Shown here piece by piece: positions 34,882-42,687 of a stretch of 64,000 bases of DNA. Positions within the stretch are counted from its first letter, which is position 1. The number at the start of each line of letters is the position of its first letter. The DNA is taken from contig CAZWVA010000004.1 in NCBI GenBank assembly GCA_964636885.1, positions 1-64,000 of the forward strand, read 5' to 3'. Source of the DNA: CAZWVA01 sp964636885. GTDB taxonomy: Bacteria; Desulfobacterota_D; UBA1144; Nemesobacterales; CSP1-2. Under the pieces are notes generated by a model. The model had not been told where the DNA came from. It did not search any database and was given only the letters and a program-made list of their open reading frames with translations. Made by a program: the position numbers and the translations under genes.

Positions 34882-35118
34882 TCGCTTCTACCTCCGCTTC
34901 TGCGTTTTTCTGTCCTAAGGGGGACTCGTGTTTTAAGATATTGCCACACGGTAAAAATCATTTCAACCGAATGGCCCTTTTCAAAGGGGATATAGCCCGG
35001 ATGATCGAAAAGCCACCGATACGAATGAAAAGGCCGTGGTACTTTGCAAACCCATCCTTTCTTAGGTACAATCCCAAAGAGCCATAGACGTACAAAAAGC
35101 CCAAGGAGGTTAACCACC

Positions 35119-36306
35119 ATGCAAAAGGTAGTGATCTGTGAACCCTTAAGAACGGCAATCGGGACATTCGGTGGATCCCTAAAGGATTTTCCTGCCCCAA
35201 TGCTTGGCGCTACAGTCGTTAAAGAAATCTTAAGCCGTACCGAGATTGACCCAAAGGAGATCGACGATTGCATAATGGGAAACATACTCTCGGCCGGACA
35301 GGGGATGAACCCCTCAAGACAGGTCGCCCTAAACGCCGGGCTTAACGTACAGACTCCGGCCTTTACGATAAACAGGGTCTGCGGCTCGGGGCTTCAATCC
35401 GTTGCCCTTGCCGCCCAGGCGATAAAGGCAGGAGACGCAGAGCTCATAGTTGCTGGTGGAATAGAAAACATGAGCGCCGCCCCGTTCTATCTTCAGAAGG
35501 CACGCTATGGCTATAGAATGGCGATGCCAAAGGATGAGATAATAGACGGTATGGTATACGATGGGCTGTGGGACATCTTTAACAACTACCACATGGGAGT
35601 AACGGCGGAAAACCTAGCTGAGATATATAACATATCAAGAGAAGAACAGGACAGATTCGCATATAAGAGCCAGATGAAGGCAAAGGCCGCTATTGAGGAA
35701 GGGAAATTTAAGGATGAAATAGTCCCTGTTATGATCCCACAGAGGAAGGGCGACCCCATTCCTTTTGAAAAGGACGAGCATCCAAGAGCAGATACGACCC
35801 TAGAGAGCCTTGCGGCACTCCGCCCCGTCTTTAAAGTAGGAGGTACAGTGACGGCGGGAAACGCATCCGGAATCAACGACGGCGCAGCCGCTATGCTCGT
35901 CACAACCCCTGAAAAGGCAAAGTCCCTAGGACTAGAACCAATGGGTGCAGTAGTGTCCTATGCGGTTGCCGGAGTTGAGCCCTCCGTCATGGGAATAGGT
36001 CCCGTGCCCGCCATTCAAAAGGCACTAGATAAGGCCGGCCTCTCCTTAGACGATATAGATCTATTCGAGCTAAACGAGGCTTTTGCCGTACAGTCCCTTG
36101 CGGTGCTAAGGGACATTCCAATACCAGACGAGAAGCTAAACGTAAACGGCGGTGCCATTGCCCTGGGTCATCCGATTGGGGCCTCAGGGGCCATCCTCGT
36201 AGTAAAGCTACTCCACGAGATGAAAAGAAGAAAGGCCAAAAGAGGACTTGTCTCCCTTTGCATCGGAGGCGGCATGGGGATAGCGATGGTATTTGAAAAG
36301 GTCTAA
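35119..36306 (+). CDS. acetyl-CoA acetyltransferase (thiolase)
   Basis: 395 residues. The start at 35119 is fixed by AAGGAGG upstream and by similarity (QKVVICEPLRTAIGTFGG); an earlier in-frame ATG at 35044 adds 25 unrelated residues. Catalytic residues are visible: Cys in NRVCGSGLQSV, His in GHPIGASGA and Cys in SLCIGGGMG. It condenses two acetyl-CoA to acetoacetyl-CoA or runs in reverse in degradation. It is divergent from a LIV-type transport operon, compatible with amino or fatty acid catabolism, but no other enzymes of a pathway are nearby. A clear terminator follows. Confidence 0.93.
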   Translation: MQKVVICEPLRTAIGTFGGSLKDFPAPMLGATVVKEILSRTEIDPKEIDDCIMGNILSAGQGMNPSRQVALNAGLNVQTPAFTINRVCGSGLQSVALAAQAIKAGDAELIVAGGIENMSAAPFYLQKARYGYRMAMPKDEIIDGMVYDGLWDIFNNYHMGVTAENLAEIYNISREEQDRFAYKSQMKAKAAIEEGKFKDEIVPVMIPQRKGDPIPFEKDEHPRADTTLESLAALRPVFKVGGTVTAGNASGINDGAAAMLVTTPEKAKSLGLEPMGAVVSYAVAGVEPSVMGIGPVPAIQKALDKAGLSLDDIDLFELNEAFAVQSLAVLRDIPIPDEKLNVNGGAIALGHPIGASGAILVVKLLHEMKRRKAKRGLVSLCIGGGMGIAMVFEKV

Positions 36307-36658
36307 TAGGCCCAAGAATCCACCCGGCTGGGAGGAACTCCGGCCGGGAATCCTTTTATTCAATTTACACACATATATAACCACCCTAGGTCTATTGAAC
36401 AAGAACACCTTAATAATATCTCAGTTGTATTTGAAGCATCGGGGTTAACCGCAGTAAGGATATGTTCAAAAAGGTAACCCTTGAAGAACCGGCTTTATAC
36501 ACATAATCGTTGTCAGCTATGAAATTCAATACCGATTGATGAGCCTCGAAAAGCTTCCCGACATCCTAGATGACTCAGAAGGCAAGAATGCTGTCGTTCT
36601 CTAGGCTGATTACTACGGGCAAACTCAATGTGCCTCCCTAACCAAAACCGAGTTTACA
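36307..36658. other. intergenic region between thiolase and a thioesterase gene
   Basis: 352 bases between convergent genes. After the terminator I see nothing coding: a 21-codon frame at 36539-36604 lacks a ribosome site. There is no clear promoter or repeat. Confidence 0.5.
36323..36360 (+). terminator. intrinsic terminator of the thiolase gene
   Basis: A GC-rich hairpin with arms CCCGGCTGGGAG (36323 onward) and CTCCGGCCGGG (ending 36348), a GAA loop, and one wobble and one bulge. It is followed by a T-rich stretch (TCCTTTTATT). It lies 17 bases after the thiolase stop. Confidence 0.8.
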
Positions 36659-37090
36659 TCAATATTCAGGAAGAAAGATCCCTTTAAACCTCTCCGGAAC
36701 CTCCGCTACCTTTCTTTCCCCGTAATCAAAGAATACTATCCCTGTCTTTGCTCTTGCAACCTCCCTTCCCGTTTCTTTTTCAGTGATCCTGTAAACGAAA
36801 TCGCAGCCGTACTCACTAAAATCGGTTACTGCAATCTCTATCTTCATCGTCTCTCCGTAGAAGGCCTCAGACCTATATACAATAACGGCATCGGCGATTA
36901 TTAAACCGGTGCCGTCAATATCCATCTCCGTAAAGCCGTATTTGCGTAGCAGCCTCACACGCGCCTCATGTGTTAAGGAGAGTATTGAGTCGTGTCCGAG
37001 GTGTCCTCCATAGTTTATATCACTAATGCGTAGAGGGATCTCGGTTGAGAACACAAAAACCTCTGGCATATCCAGCTTAATCCGAGCCAT
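36659..37090 (-). CDS. 4-hydroxybenzoyl-CoA-type hotdog thioesterase
   Basis: 143 residues. IPLRISDINYGGHLGHDSIL is the signature helix region of the YbgC/4HBT group, where the Asp in the D-x-N-x-x-G-H motif is the catalytic acid. The family hydrolyses acyl-CoA or acyl-ACP thioesters in the cytoplasm. It lies alone between the thiolase region and a pair of receiver genes, on the minus strand. It is not closely related to the PaaI-type protein at 7623-8117. Confidence 0.85.
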   Translation of the reverse strand: MARIKLDMPEVFVFSTEIPLRISDINYGGHLGHDSILSLTHEARVRLLRKYGFTEMDIDGTGLIIADAVIVYRSEAFYGETMKIEIAVTDFSEYGCDFVYRITEKETGREVARAKTGIVFFDYGERKVAEVPERFKGIFLPEY

Positions 37091-37236
37091 ATCGTATACA
37101 CCTCGATTCTTGGGATTTGGGAGTTAAGTCAAATAGAAATTATAATCCAACTAAGTAGTGCAATCAAAGGAGGGTGCAACTGCTTAACTATCCGTATCGG
37201 CCATTCTCCCCATGATTTTGATGATTTTCATACCCG

Positions 37237-37629
37237 CTATTTGCTATGTCTCTCGATAACAGATAGTATAGAGCGCACCAGGTGTTTACCGTTTACCTCT
37301 CCCTTAACCAGATAGGCCTGTGCACCCATCTGAACCGCCTTTAACGCCAAAGCCTCGTCTTCGGTCCCCGTAAGTAGAATGACTGGTATGTCCTGTGCCT
37401 TGGCACTCATCCTAAAAAACGTCTCGATTCCACCGCTATCCGGGAGGTTGAGATCTAAAAGTACCAAATCGATATCCCCTTCACGCAGCCGGTTAAGCGC
37501 CTCTGAAAGAGAGCCCTTCCTTTCTACATCGAAGAGGGCCTCCCTAGCCCTAGACAGCGTCATCTGGACGAGTTGGGCATAGCTAATATCGTCTTCAACC
37601 AGTAATACCTTGGTGCTCTTTTCTCCCAT
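37237..37629 (-). CDS. stand-alone response regulator receiver
   Basis: A 130-residue single receiver domain with no output domain. The acidic pair is in LLVEDD, the phosphoacceptor Asp in LVLLDLNLPDSGG, Thr in ILLTGTED and Lys in YLVKGEV. It shares DLNLPDSGG and the downstream QMGAQAYLVKG block with the receiver at the N-terminus of the hybrid kinase at 48693. It probably acts as a phosphate carrier or sink. It begins 17 bases after a truncated relative, with an AGGAG site between, so the two are cotranscribed. Confidence 0.85.
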   Translation of the reverse strand: MGEKSTKVLLVEDDISYAQLVQMTLSRAREALFDVERKGSLSEALNRLREGDIDLVLLDLNLPDSGGIETFFRMSAKAQDIPVILLTGTEDEALALKAVQMGAQAYLVKGEVNGKHLVRSILSVIERHSK

Positions 37630-37646
37630 ATTCTCCTGACCTTCTA

Positions 37647-38156
37647 TTACGGATCTGCCGTAAGATCACGAGGACCCATAAGTGATACGCCGTCGGCATT
37701 TCTCTCTATAATGTCGCGGAAGTAGGCTTCGTTGTGATCGGAACCATGGGTGCTCCGTTTCATTCGGGCTCGACGCTTCTTAATTGCGTAGAGTATAGAA
37801 TGCACGAGATGGCCGTTACTTAATTGCCTTTTGATTAGGTAATCGTGTGCACCCATCTGAACCGCTCTTACGGCGAGGGATTCGCCGTCTGTTCCTGTAA
37901 GTACTATAATCGGTATATCGGGCACTTGCACCAGTGTCCTTAGAAACGTGTCGAATCCTCTGCTATCAGGGAGGTTGAGGTCTAAAAGAACGAGATCGAA
38001 GTCCCCTAGGGCCGATCTTTCAAGTCCATCCGAAAGACAGTCGCTCCAAACCGATTCAAACCGGACCGCTCCCGATCGGTCTAGGATCGTCTGTACGATC
38101 CGAGTGTAGTCGATATCGCCCTCGATCAAAAGGAGTTTGATGTTTTTTTGCTCCAT
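37647..38156 (-). CDS. receiver protein with PAS remnant, truncated hybrid kinase
   Basis: 169 residues from the ATG at 38156, which follows GGGAG. The receiver has LLIEGDIDY (one acidic-pair residue replaced by Gly), phosphoacceptor Asp in LVLLDLNLPDSRG, and LTGTDG and YLIKRQL. After a basic linker the sequence continues YFRDIIERNADGV, the start of a PAS domain, and then diverges and stops (SLMGPRDLTADP). The kinase part is missing. This looks like a former receiver-PAS-kinase gene that lost its 3' half. A run of 10 Ns lies 36 bases upstream, so the promoter is not fully visible. Confidence 0.7.
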   Translation of the reverse strand: MEQKNIKLLLIEGDIDYTRIVQTILDRSGAVRFESVWSDCLSDGLERSALGDFDLVLLDLNLPDSRGFDTFLRTLVQVPDIPIIVLTGTDGESLAVRAVQMGAHDYLIKRQLSNGHLVHSILYAIKKRRARMKRSTHGSDHNEAYFRDIIERNADGVSLMGPRDLTADP

Positions 38157-38192
38157 AGGTCTCCCGCCAGTGAGATATGGATGATCTATTAA

Positions 38193-38202
38193 NNNNNNNN
38201 NN
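38193..38202. other. assembly gap upstream of the truncated receiver gene
   Basis: Ten Ns in the presumed promoter region of the two receiver genes. No coding sequence is interrupted if the ATG at 38156 is the start. Confidence 0.95.
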
Positions 38203-38423
38203 GTTTCTTTATAATCTTCCCATATTTGCAAAAGCCGTACCATAAAAGACCGTGTTTGTAACACATTTAAATCGCTGGATTCTTAAAGATTCCGAGGAAG
38301 ATCGTTAACAAATTTTGTCAGGGAAATAAGCTTAAGTCCAAGGAACGAGAGACAAAATTTGTGCCAGGCTATCAATAAGAGGAATGGCATCCGCATAGAG
38401 TCGGCAAACCTACCCGCCATTCC

Positions 38424-39422
38424 CTATGGTAGTGGTGCAGCGATACAGGTATCGATATTTACCGTTGAAGTCCCGTCCTGTCTGATAGGAGACTCCCTTC
38501 CCCCTATCGTACATAGACCAACATCACTTGTCACCTCGACTCCGACCACCGAGTTACCGTCGGCCCTAATACCGTTTTCCTGACCAACGATGCTAATGTC
38601 GCCACTTGCACTAAGACTCGTATTCGAGTTACCCTCCGCCCTGATACCGTTTTCTCCACCCGAGATTATGATGCTACCATCGGCATCCAGTGTGAGATCC
38701 GAATCGCCCCTACTTCTAATGCCATCCTCCCTAGCGTCACACGTAATATCTCCCGATATTATCGTCACTCCCGCTGTACCCCCAGCGTCTATACATCTCT
38801 CACAACCAGAGAGGGTGAGGCTATCGGATTGGATTCTAAGGGTGCAATTCCCTTCAACCCTTATGCAATTGTCTTCTCCCCCGCCATCGATCGCAAGGTC
38901 TACGCCCTCTATGTCAACCGTACCGGTTTCACAGCGTATAGTCCCATCTATCTCCATGTTTTCGATCTCAACCTGATCCTCTGGGTCCGGTTCATCTGGC
39001 CGAAGGGTCAAAACCACATTAATCGTGGAACCCTGGGGAACGAAAACACCTACTGAAACGCTGAATTCATCCGTGGTAAAGACCAGTGTCACATTACCGG
39101 AGGCGGTCAAGGTGAAATTACCCTCCGCATCGGTTATATCCGTGTCAACGGTAGTGCCATCTACTATGGCTGTAACGGTGATCCCAGAGACGCCAGAGCC
39201 CTGGGCATTGGCGGTTTCTAAGAGGAAGTCTTTAATAAGGGCTAAAACGGATACATCTTCCCTTGGTGTCATTGCCGTCGTAACATCCGAAACCCTTCCA
39301 TTTATAGAGCTTGTCCTTCCACCCCCTACGCCGCCTTCCCCGCCACAGCTTATTAGAAGGCTTATAGAGAAGACAAGTACCAATACCGGGAAAAGCAGGA
39401 TATTTTTTATCACTCTCTTCAT
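38424..39422 (-). CDS. lipoprotein with carboxypeptidase-like domain and beta-helix repeats
   Basis: 332 residues. The lipobox is LLISC (Cys26). A Ser/Thr-rich domain at about 35-145 (ISGVTVTAIVDGTTVDTDITDAEGNFTL-like pattern) resembles a carboxypeptidase regulatory-like fold. The C-terminal half is built of short repeats ending in a GIRAEGNS-type unit (REDGIRSRGDS, GENGIRAEGNS, QENGIRADGNS), which suggests a small parallel beta-helix like carbohydrate-binding proteins. Six to eight Cys residues could form disulphides. It is probably surface or periplasmic. It is the last gene of a four-gene envelope operon. Confidence 0.65.
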   Translation of the reverse strand: MKRVIKNILLFPVLVLVFSISLLISCGGEGGVGGGRTSSINGRVSDVTTAMTPREDVSVLALIKDFLLETANAQGSGVSGITVTAIVDGTTVDTDITDAEGNFTLTASGNVTLVFTTDEFSVSVGVFVPQGSTINVVLTLRPDEPDPEDQVEIENMEIDGTIRCETGTVDIEGVDLAIDGGGEDNCIRVEGNCTLRIQSDSLTLSGCERCIDAGGTAGVTIISGDITCDAREDGIRSRGDSDLTLDADGSIIISGGENGIRAEGNSNTSLSASGDISIVGQENGIRADGNSVVGVEVTSDVGLCTIGGRESPIRQDGTSTVNIDTCIAAPLP

Positions 39423-39507
39423 GACCCTCCTCTTATTTTAAAAACGGTCTACCGCTATAAGACACAGAACCACATCGATGAGAAGATCGGACCGACCGAA
39501 TTTACTA

Positions 39508-40542
39508 TCACTTACCCTTATTCTGCAGCCCCTTAATCCTCTTCTTGGCCTCTTCAACAAGCCTTTCGTACCTCGGACTATTTACGGATGGAAGATCAAC
39601 GAACCTTTTATACTCCTCCAGGGCTCTTTCTTTCTCTCCTTTGCTTTCGTAGACAAGCGCTAGGGCTATATGGGCTTCGGGAAAATCCGGATTGATTTCG
39701 ATTGTCCTTTTAAATTCCTCTATGGCCTCTTCAAGCCTGTTCTGGCTTCCTAAGGTAACCCCAAGGTTATAGTGTGCGAGCAGGTAGTTTGGGTCTATCT
39801 CCATCACCCTCCTGTACTCCTTTTCCGCCTCTTCAAACCTTCTCTGTGCGGCTAGGGTAAGCCCAAGATTTGTATGAGCCTGTAGCAAACCCGGATTAAG
39901 CTCAATCGCCCGTTTCAGATAACCCTCGGCCTTTTCATACTTGCCCTTAGTGTAATAGACATAACCCAGGTCGTTATAGGCTACGCTTAGATTTGGGTTT
40001 ATCTCAAGTGCCTTTTTTATGTACCCGCTATCCGCATCCGCACCCGTTACGGTCCAGAGTATATAGTAGGCCTCAGAATCGTTCGGGTTGAGTTCTATCG
40101 CCCTTTCCGCCTCCTTCTTAGCGTCTTCAAACCTACCCAAGGCACGGTAGCTGGAAGCAAGGGCACGATGAGAATCACCCGAGTCCGGGGCGAGTTCAAC
40201 CGCCTTTCTGCTGTACTCAAGCGACTTATCGTAGAGGTTCTTATCCCTTTTATTCTCGTTTTGCTCCCTCCACAAGCCCAGAAGGGAATAGGCCTCTCCG
40301 AGCCCACTGTAAGCAGGTGCGTAATTACGTTCAATCTCTATGGCCTTTTCATACTCGCTTAATGCCTCCTTTAGCCCCTCCGGTGTGAATAGAAGGTATG
40401 CCCTTCTCCCCTTCGTATAGTGGTCTTTTGCTTCCTCCAGCCTCTTTTCGGGCGATGTACACCCGGAGGGAAAAAGAAGCACTATAGAGACCAAGATAAG
40501 GCTTAGTAGGTGGGATTCCTTGAGATAGGGATGCAGCATCAT
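39508..40542 (-). CDS. TPR-repeat lipoprotein
   Basis: 344 residues with lipobox LFPSGC (Cys28) and seven or more tetratricopeptide repeats with the W/Y...G...A...P pattern, for example AIELNPGLLQAHTNLGLTL and AIELNPNDSEAYYILWTV. TPR arrays mount protein-protein contacts, so it is probably a periplasmic scaffold. It is the third gene in an operon after two Pro/Val/His-rich secreted proteins. It has no enzyme domain. A second, unrelated TPR lipoprotein lies at 47913. Confidence 0.85.
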   Translation of the reverse strand: MMLHPYLKESHLLSLILVSIVLLFPSGCTSPEKRLEEAKDHYTKGRRAYLLFTPEGLKEALSEYEKAIEIERNYAPAYSGLGEAYSLLGLWREQNENKRDKNLYDKSLEYSRKAVELAPDSGDSHRALASSYRALGRFEDAKKEAERAIELNPNDSEAYYILWTVTGADADSGYIKKALEINPNLSVAYNDLGYVYYTKGKYEKAEGYLKRAIELNPGLLQAHTNLGLTLAAQRRFEEAEKEYRRVMEIDPNYLLAHYNLGVTLGSQNRLEEAIEEFKRTIEINPDFPEAHIALALVYESKGEKERALEEYKRFVDLPSVNSPRYERLVEEAKKRIKGLQNKGK

Positions 40543-40572
40543 CGCACTCTCAGAAATAGGCTCTCAGGCGGG

Positions 40573-41010
40573 TTACCTGTGCTTGTGCTTTATCTTGAAG
40601 CCCTTATGTCCATGATAATGCACCTTGTGCTTAAAGTGCCCGGGAGGGCCCCCGTGAGGATGACCGTGTATATGTATGTGCCTTGGTCCCTCGTGAATGA
40701 TGAGGGGCGCGGGATGGACGACCACAGATGGATAGGTAAAAACAGGGGAAGCCAAAACCACAGGGGATGGGACAACAAATACGGGTGCGGGAACCCCAAT
40801 ACTAAAGCTCAGAAACGTATTCGGGCTTATCCTTGATACCAGAGACGCCGAGGCAAAGGCAGGCGCATATACAACAGGAGAAGGAGCAACAAATACCGGT
40901 GCAGGAAGCCCCAAACCTATACCCAGGTTAAAGAACACGTCCGAATCCGCTTTCGATCCTGTCGGGAATATAAAAGCCGCTAAGATAAGAGCCGTTAGGG
41001 ATTTTTTCAT
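40573..41010 (-). CDS. secreted Pro/Val- and His-rich protein
   Basis: 145 residues with a signal peptide ending near GSKA-DS. The middle has two copies of a repeat, GLPAPVFVAPSPVVYAP and GVPAPVFVVPSPVVLASP, spaced by about 35 residues, so it is internally duplicated. The C-terminal about 45 residues carry many His (IHIHGHPHGG..HKVHYHGHKG), suited to binding metals such as Ni, Zn or Cu. I recognise no family beyond low-complexity similarity. The next gene is a shorter paralogue with the same opening (VFFN.G.G) and repeats. It is probably a periplasmic or surface metal-binding protein. Confidence 0.65.
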   Translation of the reverse strand: MKKSLTALILAAFIFPTGSKADSDVFFNLGIGLGLPAPVFVAPSPVVYAPAFASASLVSRISPNTFLSFSIGVPAPVFVVPSPVVLASPVFTYPSVVVHPAPLIIHEGPRHIHIHGHPHGGPPGHFKHKVHYHGHKGFKIKHKHR

Positions 41011-41024
41011 AGTCTCATAGTTTC

Positions 41025-41300
41025 CTAGTCGTCCTCAAACTCAAAGTGTCTATGATGCCTGTGGTGATGCTTAATAACATAGCCATAAGGGGTAACTATC
41101 ACGGGGGCCGGTTGAATAATGACTGGACGAGGAACCACAAAAACCGGAGCCGGAGCCACAAAGACCGGACTCGGGGCCACAAATACAGGGGCGACTGGAA
41201 CACCCACGCCGATATTAAAGAAAACGCTAGTCCTTGCCATTGAAGTCACTGGAACTAAAAACACCACGAGGAGAACGGTCAGCAGAAACAGCCTCTTCAT
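41025..41300 (-). CDS. small secreted Pro/Val-rich protein with His tail
   Basis: 91 residues with a signal peptide ending near SMA-RT. The body is a run of PVFVAPSP-, PAPVFVVPRP- and PAPVIVTP-like units and ends IKHHHRHHRHFEFEDD. It is a paralogue of the next gene. It is the first gene of the operon, and the 335-base region upstream carries two CRP/FNR-like palindromes. It lacks any known catalytic motif. Confidence 0.65.
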   Translation of the reverse strand: MKRLFLLTVLLVVFLVPVTSMARTSVFFNIGVGVPVAPVFVAPSPVFVAPAPVFVVPRPVIIQPAPVIVTPYGYVIKHHHRHHRHFEFEDD

Positions 41301-41471
41301 CTCTCATCCCTCCGATAGTGGACTTTATCTATATAAAACCATGTATCTAGAATAACGGTTTCACAATCGATTTGCAATATCTATACCCGATAAATCCAGT
41401 ATTTGAGTATTTAGTATTTTCAATAAGTTATGAACGGAAGTGGATCCGAGAAGAAAGAAGACACACCGTGC

Positions 41472-41511
41472 TGTGTAATAATACACTGGAAAGGCTGTGC
41501 AAAATAGCACA
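41472..41511. promoter_or_regulatory. two CRP/FNR-like palindromes
   Basis: Site 1 is TGTGT-N6-ACACT (41472-41487). Site 2 is TGTGC-N6-GCACA (41496-41511), perfectly symmetric. Both have the 5-6-5 geometry of CRP/FNR-family sites (TGTGA-N6-TCACA), and their centres are 24 bases apart. They lie between divergent genes. The regulator is not in the window. Confidence 0.5.
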
Positions 41512-41624
41512 CATTAATTAAAGGGATTGAAACCGGATGGACTTTCATATTCGTAATAGGCGCTTAGCGGTTCGATAAGCGATTCACACCCCCATAGTTT
41601 TGCCAAAATGAGTTGGCATGGTAG

Positions 41625-41630
41625 TATAAA
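41625..41630 (+). promoter_or_regulatory. -10 element adjacent to the rsmD start
   Basis: TATAAA lies five bases before the rsmD ATG. TTGCCA at 41600-41605 is a possible -35, though the spacer is long (19). The predicted transcript start falls on the ATG itself, so rsmD may be leaderless. Confidence 0.45.
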
Positions 41631-41635
41631 GCCCG

Positions 41636-42187
41636 ATGCTTCGTGTGCTAACGGGTAAAGTAAAGGGAAGGAGACTCAAGGTCCCCAAAGGCCAAACGGT
41701 TCGCCCGACTACAAGCAGGGTCAAAAAGACGATATTCGATATGCTCGGCGATATAAGTGGTCTAAGGGTACTCGACCTCTTTGCGGGCTCCGGAAGCCTC
41801 GGCATCGAGGCCCTTAGCCGTGGAGCGTCTCATGTGACGTTTATCGAAAAAAACCCCTTCGTTTATAGGGTTCTCAAAGAGAACCTCTCCCTCTGCGGTT
41901 TTCTCGATAGAGCGACCCTAATCTGTGCCCATTACGAAGGAGCGCTAAAAAGGCTGAAAAAGGGCGGCAAGAGATTCGATCTCGTGTTCATAGATCCACC
42001 CTATATATCCTATGGGAGGAAGAGGGTGAGCGATTTTATAAACGAGGCGGCAGAGGTTCTAGAAGACGAGGGGATAATAGTAATAGAGCATAATTACAGG
42101 ATAGAAGACATACCAACCGGCTTTAAAAGGACCACGAGAAGCTTTGGAGGTACCCAACTCAGTTTTTTCAGGAGAGATGATAGATGA
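41636..42187 (+). CDS. rsmD: 16S rRNA guanine-966 N2-methyltransferase
   Basis: 183 residues. The start MLRVLTGKVKGRRLK matches RsmD N-termini, so the ATG at 41636 is secure although no ribosome site precedes it. The SAM-binding LDLFAGSGSLGIEALSRGA and the catalytic LVFIDPPY (an NPPY variant, DPPY) are present. It modifies G966 in the 30S head. Its stop overlaps the coaD start (ATGA), the usual rsmD-coaD pairing. Confidence 0.95.
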   Translation: MLRVLTGKVKGRRLKVPKGQTVRPTTSRVKKTIFDMLGDISGLRVLDLFAGSGSLGIEALSRGASHVTFIEKNPFVYRVLKENLSLCGFLDRATLICAHYEGALKRLKKGGKRFDLVFIDPPYISYGRKRVSDFINEAAEVLEDEGIIVIEHNYRIEDIPTGFKRTTRSFGGTQLSFFRRDDR

Positions 42188-42687
42188 AGAGGGTAGCGAT
42201 TTACCCTGGCTCCTTCGACCCCTTTACGAACGGTCACATAAATATAATAGAGCGCGGGGTTAAGGTCTTTGATAGTGTGATAGTAGCCGTTGCACATAAT
42301 ACATCTAAAAAGACCGTTTTTACACTTGAAGAAAGGGTCGAAATAATCCGCGGGATCTTCCACAACCGTCCCGAGGTGGAGGTGGATTACTTCGAGGGAT
42401 TGCTCGTGGAATACGCGAGGAGAATCGGAACAAACATAGTACTTCGCGGTATGAGAACGGTCTCTGACTTTGAATACGAACTCCAGATGGCGCTATCGAA
42501 TAAAACCCTTTATCCAGAACTTGAAACGGTGTTTATGGTTACGGAAAGCCAGTATTCACACATAAGCTCTTCGTTGATTAAAGAGATAATAACCCTGGGC
42601 GGTTCAGTTAAGGAGATGGTCCCCGAGATCGTGGAGAAAAAGCTAAGAGAGAAACTGATAAAAAGCAGGAGGGATGAGGTTAAATGA
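42184..42687 (+). CDS. coaD: phosphopantetheine adenylyltransferase
   Basis: The penultimate step of CoA synthesis: 4'-phosphopantetheine plus ATP gives dephospho-CoA. 167 residues. YPGSFDPFTNGHINII has the HxGH-like nucleotide motif, and ISSSLIKEI is the conserved C-terminal block. RGMRTVSDFEYELQMA is the substrate contact segment. It overlaps rsmD and aspC by four bases at each end, so translation is coupled. Together with panBCD it covers much of the CoA pathway in this window. Confidence 0.97.
   Translation: MKRVAIYPGSFDPFTNGHINIIERGVKVFDSVIVAVAHNTSKKTVFTLEERVEIIRGIFHNRPEVEVDYFEGLLVEYARRIGTNIVLRGMRTVSDFEYELQMALSNKTLYPELETVFMVTESQYSHISSSLIKEIITLGGSVKEMVPEIVEKKLREKLIKSRRDEVK

Larger units (their letters stand above)
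41301..41635. other. divergent regulatory region between the secreted-protein operon and rsmD
   Basis: 335 bases, AT-rich. Two tandem inverted repeats lie at 41472-41511 and a -10 element for rsmD at 41625-41630. No open frame with a ribosome site is visible. A single GGGATTGAAAC at 41523-41533 resembles a CRISPR repeat end but is unique. Confidence 0.5.

Noticed and set aside
36539..36604. Short frame of 21 codons after the thiolase terminator
   Set aside because: No ribosome site, no neighbours suggesting a gene and no recognisable family.
41523..41533. GGGATTGAAAC resembling the end of a CRISPR repeat
   Set aside because: It occurs once here, with no spacer-repeat pattern and no cas gene in the window.
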